This document shows positions 1 through 11,900 of a stretch of DNA of 64,000 nt, in pieces. The notes under the pieces were generated by a model. It was not told the origin of the DNA. It was given only the letters and a program-made list of their open reading frames with translations, and made no database searches. Location: the NCBI GenBank assembly GCA_015183035.1, contig JACZZP010000010.1:372001-436000 (forward strand), in the 5' to 3' direction. The stretch is from Meloidogyne chitwoodi (lineage: Eukaryota; Nematoda; Chromadorea; Rhabditida; Meloidogynidae). The position numbers and the translations under genes are program-made. The stretch's first letter is position 1. Each line of letters starts with the position of its first letter.

Positions 1-1
1 G

Positions 2-3000
2 AACTTTTATTACTTATTTAGACCAAAAAGTGTTTTTTATCCTCCTGAGCCTTATGCAACTTTCGACCCACAATATTATTCTTCTAATCGTCAGGTTAAT
101 AATGAAATTAAAAAAGAGTTTGAAAGTGCTCTTCAAACAGTAGATGCTTTACTTGATATGATTGAATGTTTACGTGTTTATTTGGCTAAATTGAGGTAAT
201 TTTAAATTAATTTTAAGTTAATTTTAAATTAATTATTATTTAATTAATTTAGAGTCTTGGAAAAATTAAAAAAAAATTAATTTAATTATTCTATTAAATA
301 TTTTCTCTTAGATCATCAGAATTTACTGAATTAGTATCATTCGAAGCAGCAATGCTTAATTGGGAGGCTTGCCTTAAACTTAACCGTTCTGGCATTTTAT
401 GCCAATTGGACAATTTTTCAGAAAATAATAATAACAATAAAAATCGCCAAAATTCTCTTCAACTAAAAAAACAACAAAAACAACTTTTAGCTACCGGAAA
501 TATAATTAACCCTTCTTCTACCCTTTTTTCCAATGAAAATCGTATTAATAGTCAACAGAATAGCCCTTCTACAGCGTCGGAAGATGATGGTTGTTGTATT
601 GCTGGAACATCAACATCAGCCATTAGATATGAACCTAGACAATATATTTTGGATCATATGTAAATAAATAATTAATTTATTGTTTTTTAAATTTAATTAA
701 TTAATTTTATTGGAGAAGTGTGTTTAAAATTAATTTTAAATTAATTAATTTAGGAGAAAGGACTTATAAAAAATATTTTTTTTAATTAATTAAAGTTAAA
801 ATAATTTTTTTTTATTATTTTAGATAAAAAATAAATATTTAAATTATTAAAATTAATTTTAAAATTAATTTAAAGGCGGAGAGTAGGGAAGATTATTAAT
901 TTAATTTGAGTGTTTTAAAATTAATTTTAATTTAATTAAAGTAATTTAATTAAGTGATGGGATGGTCTATAAAATATATTTTTATTTATTTTAATTTTTA
1001 AAATTAAAAAAAAAAAAAATTTTTTTTTTCAAGTTCTGAAAATGACAGTGGCATAGACTCCCTTCGACAATACCAATCTCCCTATAATTCTTATGCCAGT
1101 TCAGCCAAACAATTACAACAAAATCAAAATAATGAAAGAAATAGTGGTATTATATCCTCTCAGGTTAATTAAATTAATTTAAATTAATTTTAAAAAATTA
1201 AAAAAAATTTAAAGATGAAAGAGAGGAGAAAATCCCTTATGCTTACTGAAGGCGAAAATGAGGAAAATAATGAAGAGAATTTAAAAAATTTTAACAAAGA
1301 AAAAAGAGTTGGGGGAACTAAAAGAATTGTAACTGCAACAGGTAGTGCACAGATGGATGCTTGTTTGGCTATTCATTTGGATGGGGCTAGACAGCCTTTA
1401 GAGGTTGGGGGATTTTTTAAAAAAATTTTTAAAAATTTTTTAAAATCTCGTTATAAGGACACCCTAGAGAATAACATTATGAGGTGTCTTTATAACGAGA
1501 TTTTCAATTTTTAAATTTTTTAAACTAATTTTTTTGTATTAAAATCAGATAATTTGTCAAGTACAAGCAAGTCCCTTTGAATATACAATGACCAAAATGT
1601 TGTATAGAATGGAGGTAAAAAATAATAATAAATTTATTTTTTGTTTAATATAAAATAAATAATTTAGTTAAATATATAATTTATTTTTTAAATTAAAAAA
1701 TAAATTTAATTACACTGTTAACTCCCGTTATAAGGACACTCAAAAGGACTTGTCCGAGAGAGTGTTTTTGCAATTTTAAGAGTGTTTTCTTTTATTCTCA
1801 AGTATTTTTAGGAGAAAAATACTTGGCAAGACATTTTGTGTTTTTATAAAATGTGTTATTTCTTTTTTTTATGACCAATTGTCCTTATAACGAGAGTTGA
1901 CTTAATTAAATTAATTAATTAAATTTAAGGGAATAGAAACAATAGCATTAGAATCAATGCTAGGCCTTTTACAAGATTTATTAGCTCAATGCCAATCAAA
2001 TCCACAAAATTGTAATTTAATAATAATTGTTGGGGTAGAGGACGATTAGAGCCTGCCAGTTGTTTTTTGCCATAACTTTTTTTAAATTAAACTAATCTGA
2101 TCGGTCTAAGAAGTGAAAATAATCTACTTTTCGAGCTCTTTCGAATGAAATAAAAATTGGTTGAAAAGGTTGAAAATGAAAAAAGTTATGCAAAATACAC
2201 TGAATAGGCCAACTCTGAAACGTCCTTTACCAATTATTTTAAATAAAATAAATATTTTTAATTTTTTTTCTTTTTCTTAGTTTTGCTTCAATTAGGCTTA
2301 CAATTTCAATTACAAAAATGTTGGTTATCCTCTTGCAAAAATGAAGAGGAATTTTTACTTGTTTCAGCCTCTACTTTGAGAGAAAAGCTTAGACCTTTGT
2401 GTGATCCTATTGTTAGAAATCATTATCCTAAATTGGTGGAAAAGGGTAAAATTATTTTTTTTAAATTTCAAAAAATATTCAAAAAAAATTTTTGAAATTT
2501 TTTTTGAATATTTTTTTTTGAAAAATTTTTTTTAATTTTTAATTAGAAAATTTAAAATTAAAAAAAATTATTTATTTTTTTAAGTATTGGATTCTCTCTT
2601 TTCTCTACTCATTGACACTCAAAATATCAGAAAAAAACAAACAACCCAATTACCAATTACAATATTTCAATTTATTTCACTTTTTAGAGGAAAACAATTT
2701 TCTGCTTTTATTGAAAATCTTTCACATGAAGGTTTTAAATTTTTTTTTAATTTTTTAAAAAAATTTTTTAAAGCTTGGATAACAACAAATCTTCAATCAG
2801 GTTTACCCAGTGCTATTAGAGATGTTATGGGAAGACTTAGAAATGTTCCGGTTGTTCCGCCATTGGAAAGTTTACGTTATATTGGACTTGTTTTAGCTGA
2901 ACAACATCAAGAACTTTATTCTCCTATTGGTTAGAGAAAAATTTCAAAAAAAAAATTTTCAAAAATATTAAAAAAAAATTTTTCTAAAAATTAAAAAATT

Positions 3001-3482
3001 TTTTTTTAGAAAAATATCTTCGCAAAGCATCTCCAGAATTAGCTTTAGATTTATCTGCATGTTTTATGTGTTTATTAGAACACGAAAATGAAGCAAGTCG
3101 TAGAGGTGCTTGTCGTGCTTTAGCACTTTTAGGGGTAAGAATTTAATTTTTTTAATTAAAAAAAATTAAATTTAAAGGGGAACTTGGGTTAAAATTGATA
3201 AAAAAATTCAAAAAATTTTTTGAAATTTTTAAAAAAAATTTTTGAAAATTTTGAAAATTTTTGAAATTTTTTTTTATTTTTTTAAATCAAAAAAATTTGG
3301 TTTAAAAATTGAAAAAAAATTTTTTTTAGTCAGAAACAGCCTTAGTATGCCTCGATTTTCTCTCTCACAGTGATTGCAACAAAAGTGTTAGAAAAGAAGC
3401 GGAACAGTCCTCTTTAAGAATTAGAAAATTAATTTTATTAAAAAATGAATCAGAAAAACAACAAATTGTTACAAAAATATAA
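2..3482 (+). CDS. RIPOR/FAM65-family protein, 3' part (5' end outside window)
   Basis: Exons read at 2-195, 312-659, 1034-1163, 1215-1403, 1549-1614, 1930-2011, 2281-2445, 2585-2731, 2774-2929, 3010-3134 and 3330-3482 (stop TAA). Phases join throughout. RIPOR proteins bind Rho GTPases and regulate cell polarity. Recognition rests on the C-terminal half, which follows the vertebrate order: HLDGARQPLE, FLLVSASTLREKL, a TIFQF segment, then an armadillo-like helix pair with ACRALALLG and VRKEAEQSSLRIRKL. The middle (312-659 and 1034-1163) is an Asn/Gln/Ser-rich linker. The first exon contains a helical stretch (EFESALQTVDALLDMIECL) expected of the N-terminal domain. The introns hold several TIR repeats, listed separately. 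The family call is from remembered homologues, not from a search. The donor at 2012 was chosen because it is the only one giving the phase needed by the next exon. Confidence 0.75.
1445..1502. repeat. Near-perfect 58-bp palindrome, Tc/mariner-like end family
   Basis: TCTCGTTATAAGGACACC and its inverse GGTGTCTTTATAACGAGA face each other with about 20 bp between them. It is the shortest member of the CTCCCGTTATAAGGACAC family, in a RIPOR-like intron. Confidence 0.8.
1721..1898. mobile_element. MITE with ACTCCCGTTATAAGGACA ends
   Basis: Terminal inverted repeats ACTCCCGTTATAAGGACA and GTCCTTATAACGAGAGTT bound 178 bp with no coding capacity. Related copy at 34953-35115, and single ends near 17736, 37753 and 61876. 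Confidence 0.8.
2035..2225. repeat. TIR repeat with GAG(C/T)TCTTTCGAATGA core, copy 1
   Basis: Lies in the RIPOR-like intron. It shares GCCATAACTTTTTTTAAA, ACTAATCTGATCGGTCTAAG and CGAGCTCTTTCGAATGA with the copy at 16160, and has inverted ends (GGACGATTAGAG / CTCTGAAACGTCC). Confidence 0.75.
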
Positions 3483-4361
3483 AAAAGGAAAAGAAAAAAA
3501 TTTAATTTTTATTTTTCAGCCTTTTCTTGCCTTTTTTATTTAAAATTATTTTATTTTTCTACGCCTGTTTCTCTTTGTGTTTTTCTCTCTTACTACTGTA
3601 TTCCTTTTACGACGCTATTAATTAAAAATTAGCTATTTTGCAAATTTTTTTTATTAAAAAAAGTTTTTTATTTTTTAAGTGGATGTATTAAAAAATTAAA
3701 TTTTTTATTTAATTTTTTAAAATTAAATTAAGGGATACATAACACTCATTATTAAAAAAATTAATTTAAAAATTTCTTTTTAATAAATTAAATTTTTTTT
3801 TTTTAAATTTTCTTCTGATTAATTAAACTTCTATAATTTTATATATATTTTAATAATTAATTAATTATTTATTTTTTTAATATTTATCAAAATATATATA
3901 TTTTTATTACAATATTATACGCAATATTTAAAACAATAATTAATTTTACTTTGTTTCCTGAAAAAAATAAATTAAATTTAATTAAAAAAAAAATTTTTTT
4001 TTTAAATTTATTAATGCACTATTTTTAATGCCATAACTCTCAAAAATAATATTTATTTTTTTTAATTTTTTCTACCACACATTTTCAACTTAAACATCGA
4101 TAAGGCGATTAAAAAAAAATTAATTTTAATTGTATAAAATAAATGAATTTATTTTTAAATTTAATAAATAATTATATAACTTTTTTAAATGACTAAAAGT
4201 TTAAATAAAAACAAAATTATTTACATATTTTTATTGTTTATTTTTTAATTAAAAATAATAAACTTATTTTTAACTAATTAATTAAAAGTTATTTTATAGA
4301 GAATTTATTTATTTTTTTTTGGAAAATTTGTAAAAAAAATTTAATTAAATTATTATTTAAA
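3483..4361. other. Convergent intergenic spacer
   Basis: About 880 bp of very AT-rich sequence between the stop codons of the RIPOR-like gene (+) and the secreted-protein gene (-). It should contain both 3'UTRs. I see no coding exon and no convincing inverted repeat. Confidence 0.6.
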
Positions 4362-5547
4362 TTATCCACTAAATTTTATTTGTACAGGTTTTTCTGCTTC
4401 ACTTTCAACTCGGCTTGCAGAGGCCCGACTAAATTTAATTTTTATTAAATAATTAAGCTAATTTTTGTTAAAATACCTTGATTTTGCGTTGCGAATGTCT
4501 GGAACAAGAATTGGCACTGAACTGACCTGAAATAAAAAATAATTTAAATTTTTTTGAAATTCTTCAATTAATTACCCCTTTGAGAACACGTCCTTTTGAA
4601 TCGACAAGATTTGTTTGTAGCAGTGTATTTACTCCATAGTCCTTACCAGCAGGTGGAGGAATCTAAAAAAATAATAATATTAAAATATTTTAAAATTTTA
4701 CCGTTCGGACTGGAAACTTTGTAGATAATTGACCTTTAACTTTTTCCTGCTCTTCTTGGTTTGGCTTAAAATTAGGAAGATATTACTAAATAAAAAATGT
4801 GAGAAAAATAAGAAAGTTTAGAAACACCTTTAACACCAAAGTAATGCATAGGGAATATTTTATTGTAGTGCGTAAGGAACATATTTTTGTAGTGCGTAGG
4901 GAACATTTTATTGTACTTTTTAGGGAACATATTTTTGTAGTGTGAAGGAACATATTTTTATAGGGCGTAAGGATCATGTTCTCTACACATTACAAACAAT
5001 GTTTAGTTAAAAATTGAGGTTAAACAATTAGTTTCTTTCAATTCATTTACATGCTTAAATTCCCTCTATACATCATTAATTCGTAGGAAAATATAAATTA
5101 ATTAATAATAAAATCAACAATTTTACCCTTATAACTTGCTGTACAACAGGAGTACCATTTCCTTGGGTAGTAGGTGCTTGATTTACTCGTTTTTTATTTT
5201 CTTTTCCCTTCTTTTGAAAAATTATGGGCTTGTTATCATCTCCTTTTGTCTTCTAAATATTTTTTTTAGAATTTTTATTTAACTATTTAAAAATTATTTT
5301 GAACCTGTTCAGTGACCTTTTCTGCGTTTTCCAATGTTGCTCTATCAGATTGCTTTAATAAAATTTAAAAAAAATTAAAAATTTCATCTAACACCTGTTG
5401 TTCAGTTATCCCTTCCTGTTGTTCCCCCAATTTTGGAACAATTGGCTTTTCAGGGTCATCAACTGCTTTTGCTGGTCTTAACCCAGGGGGAACTTCAATA
5501 GCATTAATTAATTGAATAAATAAAATTAAAAAAAGAAAAAAAGACAT
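4362..5547 (-). CDS. Small secreted protein, family not recognised
   Basis: Seven exons on the minus strand: 5395-5547, 5305-5352, 5127-5252, 4702-4764, 4576-4662, 4477-4526 and 4362-4428. They encode about 197 residues. Residues 1-16 (MSFFLFLILFIQLINA) are a typical signal peptide, so the protein is predicted to be secreted. The rest is hydrophilic and charged: EVPPGLRPAK near the N-terminus, a Lys-rich centre (FQKKGKENKKR) and a C-terminal part with NTLLQTNLVDSKGRVLKG and a final VQIKFSG. There is no cysteine framework and no domain I know. The 4786-5000 intron is filled with tandem repeats. Splice sites are all GT...AG and phases agree, so I trust the gene; function is unknown. Confidence 0.65.
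4820..4990. repeat. Tandem repeat, ~27-30 bp unit, in intron
   Basis: About six diverged copies of a unit like GTAGTGCGTAAGGAACATAT plus a short T run, in the third intron of the secreted-protein gene. Related units appear at 48575-48640 (opposite orientation) and singly near 61718-61745. Confidence 0.75.
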
Positions 5548-6371
5548 TTTCTATCCTAAGAGAAAATAATAAAATTAAAAATAAATAAATAATTTTCCTT
5601 TCATTTATCCATTAAAATAAAAAAAAATAAATTTTTTGCAGCGTCAATATTTTTTATTTAATTTACCCGGGAACAACCTGCTCTTCAAGAAATATCAGCA
5701 TTATTAATCTTTTTCGCTTATTAAATAACATTAAAAAAACGTAATATTCAGTAAATAAATAATATTAAAAAATCAAAAATAAAAAATTAAAGAAAAAAAG
5801 CAAAAAATCAAAAAAGGGATATTTTGTCTCTCAACAGGTTTTTCCAATTTATATATATATTCTCTAAATTTGAATATTTTTATTTTAATTTTTTAAATTT
5901 TATTTAGGCTTTTTAATTAGCAAAAACAATAAGACAAGTAAATTGAATTTCTCCTAAATTATTGAGGATACCCCTAATTATTTATCTAAATAAAATCAAG
6001 TAATCCTTTTAAATCATCAAATTAATTAATATCCTATAAAATGAGAAGTAATTATTACAAATCAAAATTTAATGTTAATACCTAAATTATCAATTAAAAC
6101 ATTCAACATATTTATTTATTTATTATACATTTACAACATATATATACAATCAAATACAAATATATATAATACATACAATAGAAACAATAGGCATACAAAT
6201 ATATTTATATAGTTTAGGGGAATATATAGGGAAATATAGGGGAACAATAATTAACAATATTTACGGAACAACAATTACATATTTTTATAAGAGAATATAT
6301 TTATTTATTTATTTATTATTATCATCTATCTCACTCTTTTGTCTGTGTTCATTCTTTATACTTGGCCCATC
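5548..6371. other. Spacer; 3' flank of copy A duplicated at 55325-55500
   Basis: No coding exon seen. From about 6115 to 6310 the sequence (runs of TATATA, ACAATAGAAACAATAGGCAT, then TATAGTTTAGGGGAATATAT) is nearly the same as 55335-55485, the 3' flank of copy B. The segmental duplication that made copies A and B therefore included the 3'UTR and downstream DNA. Confidence 0.7.
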
Positions 6372-8463
6372 TTATGCCTCATTCTCTGCTTTGGACTTCA
6401 CCTCTCCGTTCTCATCTGGCTTTGCCTCCTCCAATGCCGCTCCTTCAGCTTTTGACTCCTCCGCGTTCTGTGGAATTTCGATGACTGTGGTTGTGGGCTT
6501 CTTTGCGTCTAGCGCAGTTTTTGTTGATTTGCCTTTGTCGACCTCAGATTTATCAGTCCCCAAAGCCGTTTTTGTCGTCGTTGGCGGCTGTTCAATCATG
6601 GTGGATGTAGCAGTGGCAGACTTGTTCTGTAAAAATAAAATAATAATTCCATTCTTTAAAAAAACTTTTTACCTTGTTGAACCACTCCTCAAATGTCCCA
6701 ACAGCTGCAAAGCCTTTATCAATCAGTTCAGGCACATATTCTTTGTTATATATTTTGGGATGCTTCATTTCTAAGTGAAAATTCTCTTTAAACCTTATGT
6801 TTCTCTGAAAAAAAAAGAAATATTTTGAATAAATTTTTTTAAATAAACTAACAGTTTTTTTCCATGTTCCATAACTTCCATGAGTCTTCATGCCCTTATT
6901 TCTTATTATCGCATCATACTCCTTACGTGCTTGTTCTTCCTCAGCCTCTTCATCTGTTTGTTCAGGCTTTGGCACAAACGCTTCCTTTTCTTTCCTCCTC
7001 CTTTCCTTCCTTTCCTTCTCTTCCATCCAGCGGTATATAAAAAGGGCACCAACAAACAACAGAAACGCAGCAACAAGGAGCCAGCCAATTATAAGAAACA
7101 CAATGAGAAGTGTTTTGGATTCTTCTTGGCATGTTTTTTCGGTTGGACGTGTTGTCGTTGTTGTGACCGGTTCTGATTTCACTGTAGGACAGGATATTGT
7201 AGTCGTTGAAGGAGCTTCAGTTGTAGTAGTCGTTGTAGTTTGAGTAGTTGTCGATGTTGTTGTAGTTGGAGGAGGAATGACAGTAAGTAGACGATAGTCT
7301 TTAGTGCTCTAAATAAAAAATAAAATTTATTGCTCTATAAATGTAAAAACTTACAAATTGGATGAAGAGTGTACATTTCGGCATATTTGGTTTTTCTTCT
7401 GTGAAATGTGTTCCATTGAATACTTTAGAAACACTTGTTGGAAGCATGCTGAAGACAAGCAAATATTCATCCTTTAGAAGTGTATTGTTGATTGTCCATG
7501 CTTTTGGTTCGACGATTGTATCGTTCTCTGGAGCACAAACAGCATAGTCTGAAGGATTGTATCCTTTTTGATTCATCCTGAGTGTGCTATCTGCTTTTAT
7601 CTCCAAATCGAAAGAAGCTTTCTTTTTCTTCTCGTTGGCCTGTTGTGACATTTTGTCTTCTTTAACATCGGCAACTGAAACAAAATGTAAGATATTAACA
7701 GTTAAAATATATCTCACTTAAACTGGCGTGACCATAAGCAACATGTCCGGATCTATCTTTGACTCTACTCCATGAAACTTCAAGAGACGTCCAATGCAAG
7801 CAGTTCCCATAGTACCGATTATAACAATAACCTTCGCCACACGTTGTGTCATTATTTTCGAAAGGACCTCGTGTGCTGAAATCTTTGATGACATCGTTGT
7901 TTTTGCTATAGATGAAGGGCAGACTAAAAAAAAAATTTTAAGAATATGAAAAAAAGAAAAATAATAACTTACAGATTAGAATAGCTAGTCTTTGGAGATG
8001 AGCCCTTTTCAAGACATTCGTCAATTCCACTGCTATTTCTCACTTCAGCCTTGAACTTGATCTTGTCATTGAAATCACTAAGAAGATCCACAGTGCATAA
8101 TTCGCCTTTGTACTGAAGTTCTCTTAAAAAAATAAAAATTTGATTTAATTCAAAAATAAATAAAAAGCATTCTTACATGAACTCATCTTTTATTGTAACA
8201 TCGCAGGCATCCGGAAAGAGGGTCTTGTACTCGGTAGGGTCGATGTTCTTGACGCCAATATAGTTGTCGTACTCTTCCGTGTTGAGATTCACTTTACCAT
8301 CCTTCAGAAGCGTGTGTTTGCCAAGTCCAACGATTTCGGTAGCTTGTCCGGTTACTTGAATCACAAAGAACGAAGCAAACAGCAGCAGAGAGCACAGAAT
8401 TGAAGACTTTCTTGGCCAAGGTCCGGTGTCGAGCTCCATTGGATGCAGGCAGCGGAAGAGCAT
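6372..8463 (-). CDS. Thr-rich single-pass membrane protein, copy A (nematode paralogous family)
   Basis: Seven exons: 8177-8463, 7973-8122, 7718-7923, 7355-7674, 6853-7308, 6673-6804 and 6372-6626, giving 601 residues in frame. Order: signal peptide (about residues 9-40, core ILCSLLLFASFFVIQVTGQ); a Cys-containing ectodomain starting EIVGLGKHTLLKDGKVNLNT, with EWTSLEVSWS-like and AWTINNT motifs; a Thr-rich mucin-like stalk in exon 5; one TM segment (LLIVFLIIGWLLVAAFLLFV); a Lys/Glu-rich cytoplasmic tail. Exons 5 and 6 each end with a related cytoplasmic motif (GSYGTWKK, VGTFEEWFNK). It looks like a type I surface receptor or glycoprotein. Homologue of copy B and of truncated copy C. The family is not one I recognise; function unknown. 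An inner Met (MELDTGPWP) could be the real start. Confidence 0.8.
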
Positions 8464-8520
8464 GAAGTGTTGTTGTTTGTTTTGATGTAGACGATGTTGG
8501 CGCAGTTTTGATGAAGATTT

Positions 8521-8562
8521 TGTGGGTTAAGAGTGATGAAAATGACAGGGCTTTTATAGTAA
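8521..8562 (-). promoter_or_regulatory. TATA-type promoter of copy A
   Basis: Read on the minus strand: ACTATAAAAGCCCTGTCATT, then a TTCATCACTCTTAACCC stretch, about 90 bp before the ATG. The same module sits before copy B (57850-57888) and copy C (41997-42030), and without a gene at 53458-53487. Role inferred from position and conservation. Confidence 0.6.
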
Positions 8563-8909
8563 AAAGTTTATGATTTTTTTTTTCAAAAAATAATGATCAA
8601 GTTGGAATGTTACTATATAAGCCGGCAAGTTTATTATTTGTATAAAAGCCATTCTTTCCATCAGTCAAGACTGAGACAAACTAAGACCTTGGCTAATCCT
8701 TGTTCTCCTTAATCAACACAAGGCAAAGTGACCGAAGCTCTTTCCTCCACTACAATTGTTTATATTTACATTAAAGAGCCGTCAATAGTCTGTTAGTATT
8801 CTCTGACATAACAATTCTATATTGTTAATTTCTGCATTACAAAATGCCGAAAACTACATATTAAATAAATTGAAATATAACTTGGACTTTGTTTAATAAA
8901 AAATTAAAT

Positions 8910-11900
8910 TTATTTCCAAAAAAATTGAAATAAACGTGAAAAAGAATTTGAAAAAATATTAATTTTATTATTATCCGTTCTTTCAAAATTTGAATTTGTT
9001 CCAAATAAGTTGCAAGGTAAAAATCTCTAAAAAAACTTTTTTTAAATTATTATTGGTATATTTTTCAAATTTTTACTTTTTTGAAATTTCGACATTTTGA
9101 AAATTTTTTCTATTTTTCTCACCTTTTCTTTGTTATCAAATAAATTGCAAAGATTAATTAATCTTTTTTCATTTTTTTCCAAATAATGGGTAAAACAGAA
9201 ATAATAAAAATCAGAATTAATTTCATCATTACCAGCAACAAGGGAAGAAGTGCTCTTTTCTTTTTGACGTTGTTTTAATTTTGAAAGTAATATTTGACTA
9301 CTTTTCTGTGTAATTTAAAAAATATATTATATTTATTTTTATTATTTAAGCCTCTTTAATAAAATTTAATTAATATCAATTGGACAAAGAAATTTCCTAG
9401 TGAGTGTCCCCGTCGGCGGGAAGGGCGCTCTAACGGGGAACGGGGACAAAATATGTTACCGGTAATATCCGAGGACGGGGGAGATTATTAATTACCGGGG
9501 ACAACCATATTGAACTCTTTTGTGAGTCAAAAAGCCCCGCCGGGAAGCGGGGAGAGACCTTAATTATAGTCAATTAAACTAAATTTTGGTGGACTAACCC
9601 AAAATCCTAATTAATCAAAATATTAGATATCAGAATAAGAGAAAAAAACAAACAATAAAAATTTTATAAGAATTGGTTCTGCTGTGTAGCAGAAAATTGT
9701 GAATAATTGGTTGTAGGCGAAAATAACTAAAATTTATTTAAAAATTTTTTTTTTAAATTTAAAAAAACTTTGTAACAGAATTATTTGTAAAATTGTCCAA
9801 AAGAGAATTACAAACAATTGTTTGTAATTGATGTGATAAAATTGATTTTAAGTGTAATTCTGTTTCGTTTCCACAGATATCTAAAGGCCAAATGAGTGAA
9901 ATTATCTGAAAAAAAAAATTTTTTTTAATTTATTTTTAATTTTAAGTGGGATAATTCACCATATTTACAATTCACATAAATTGATTTTTGGAACAAAATT
10001 TACGTTTAAATTTAATTTATTTTTGTTTTTATGGTTAAATAAATTAGTTAGAGACTCATTGATCTTTTTTCTTGAAAATTTTAAATGATTTTTAATAATT
10101 TTATTTTTGTCAAAAAAGTAGTGCTTATGTCTTGGTTTTACTAGAGGTTACGGAACCGTTAAAAAAAAACAGAAAAAAACATCATATTTTAAGGGAAAAT
10201 ATAACTTGTGATGAACTGTCCGACATTAACAAATTTATCAAATTAATAAATAAAATTTATTAAATTAATATTTAGAAATTCTAGTATGTAAATAATTAGC
10301 TTCTCCTCTTCCCTATTATTTTTTAAAGGATTAAATATTTTTTTAAATGATAAAAATATTATTATAGAGAAGACTAGAGTTCGAATATTAAGAAAAATAA
10401 TTTTTTCAAAAAAAATAAATTTTTTTTACTTCAAAAGGAGTCCATCCCGAAGGTTCCAAAACACTACAAAAATCAAAACTAAGGCATAGACTTTCGTCCA
10501 ACTGAAAATTTTTTTTTAATAAATTAAAAATTAATATATTACCATTAAAAAACATTGTTTAATAGAATCTTCCAAATTATTAAAAGTATAGGCTGTATTA
10601 CAAGTAAATTGAATTAGAGGGCGTCGACAAGATGAAAATTCTGTTAACAACATTGAAAGACTTGAAAAAAAAAATTTTTTTAATTTAAATTTTTTTTTTA
10701 ATTTAATTAAAAAAAAAATAAAAAAAATTTAAAAAAAAATAAAAAATTTTATTTTAACTGGTCTTTTTGTCCTCTAGCCATTGTTATCAATTTTTCTATT
10801 AATGCTAAATTACCGCCTGTTTTTTCAATTATTTCAGATAAATAATTTTTTGAAAAATGTTCCTAAAAATTGAAAAAAATATTTAAAATTAAAATTTTTT
10901 TAAAGTCCAATTTTCAAGTCAAGAAAAAATACATTTTTTATTCTACTCATAAATACATTTTTTAGTGTTCTGCGCCGAAACTGCTTCGGACAGGTTTTTT
11001 TCAATGTATGGTTTCCAAATAAAATTTTTTATTGTTATTTGCGGATTATTACTTAACAGATTTATTCAAAAAAATTAATTTTTAATTATTACCCTCTATT
11101 TATTCTAATAAAACGCCCTCAACTATTTATAACATTAAAATCAACTTTAAAAATTAACAAAAAAATTGACAAAAAAATTTTTACCTCAAATTTAAAAGCT
11201 TTTAATAATTGTTCCAATTCATTAATTTCAAATAAATCTGTTTCTAATTTAAAAATTTCAATATCATCAATAAAAGTAAATATATCAGTGTTGGTACTAG
11301 TTGCAAGAATTTTACAATTGTTAGACTAAAATAGAGGTAATTAATTAATTTTTAAATTAAAAAAGATTTATTAACCTTAAATTCATTAAAAAATCGAATA
11401 GTCTCGGATTTTAATACTCCGTCCAAAATTAATAAAATTTTCTTCTAAAAAATATAAAAAATTATTTAATATTAATTTTTAAAAATATTACAGAAATATT
11501 CTCAAGTGTATTTTTAAGTTTTTCCCCAATTGAACGCCATTGTGATGAAATGTCCAATTTTTGACATTTTATATCAGCCTCATCTTTTGAAATTATTTCT
11601 TGTGTCATTTTATCATAATTATTTGGTGAATCAAGCGAAATAATTAAAAGACAATCTGTTGCTAAATTTAATGGACCTTCCTCATCCATTCGACGGTCTG
11701 TTAGCCTAGAATTTATTTTTTTAAATCTAATTTTATAATTATTATTCCTATACTGTGAAGCTTATTGTGAGAGCTTAGATGGCTCAGTTATTCTATTTTT
11801 ATATATGTTCTATTGTTTTAAATTTACTTTCCCGGTTTTATTGTTGTTATAATTCCGGAAAAAAAGTTCCGGAAAAAAAAGTTCCGGAAAAAAGATTCCG

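Noticed and set aside
6391..7243. Plus-strand open frames opposite copy A (and at 55540-57812 opposite copy B)
   Set aside because: Shadows of the Thr-rich and Lys-rich codons of the minus-strand genes.
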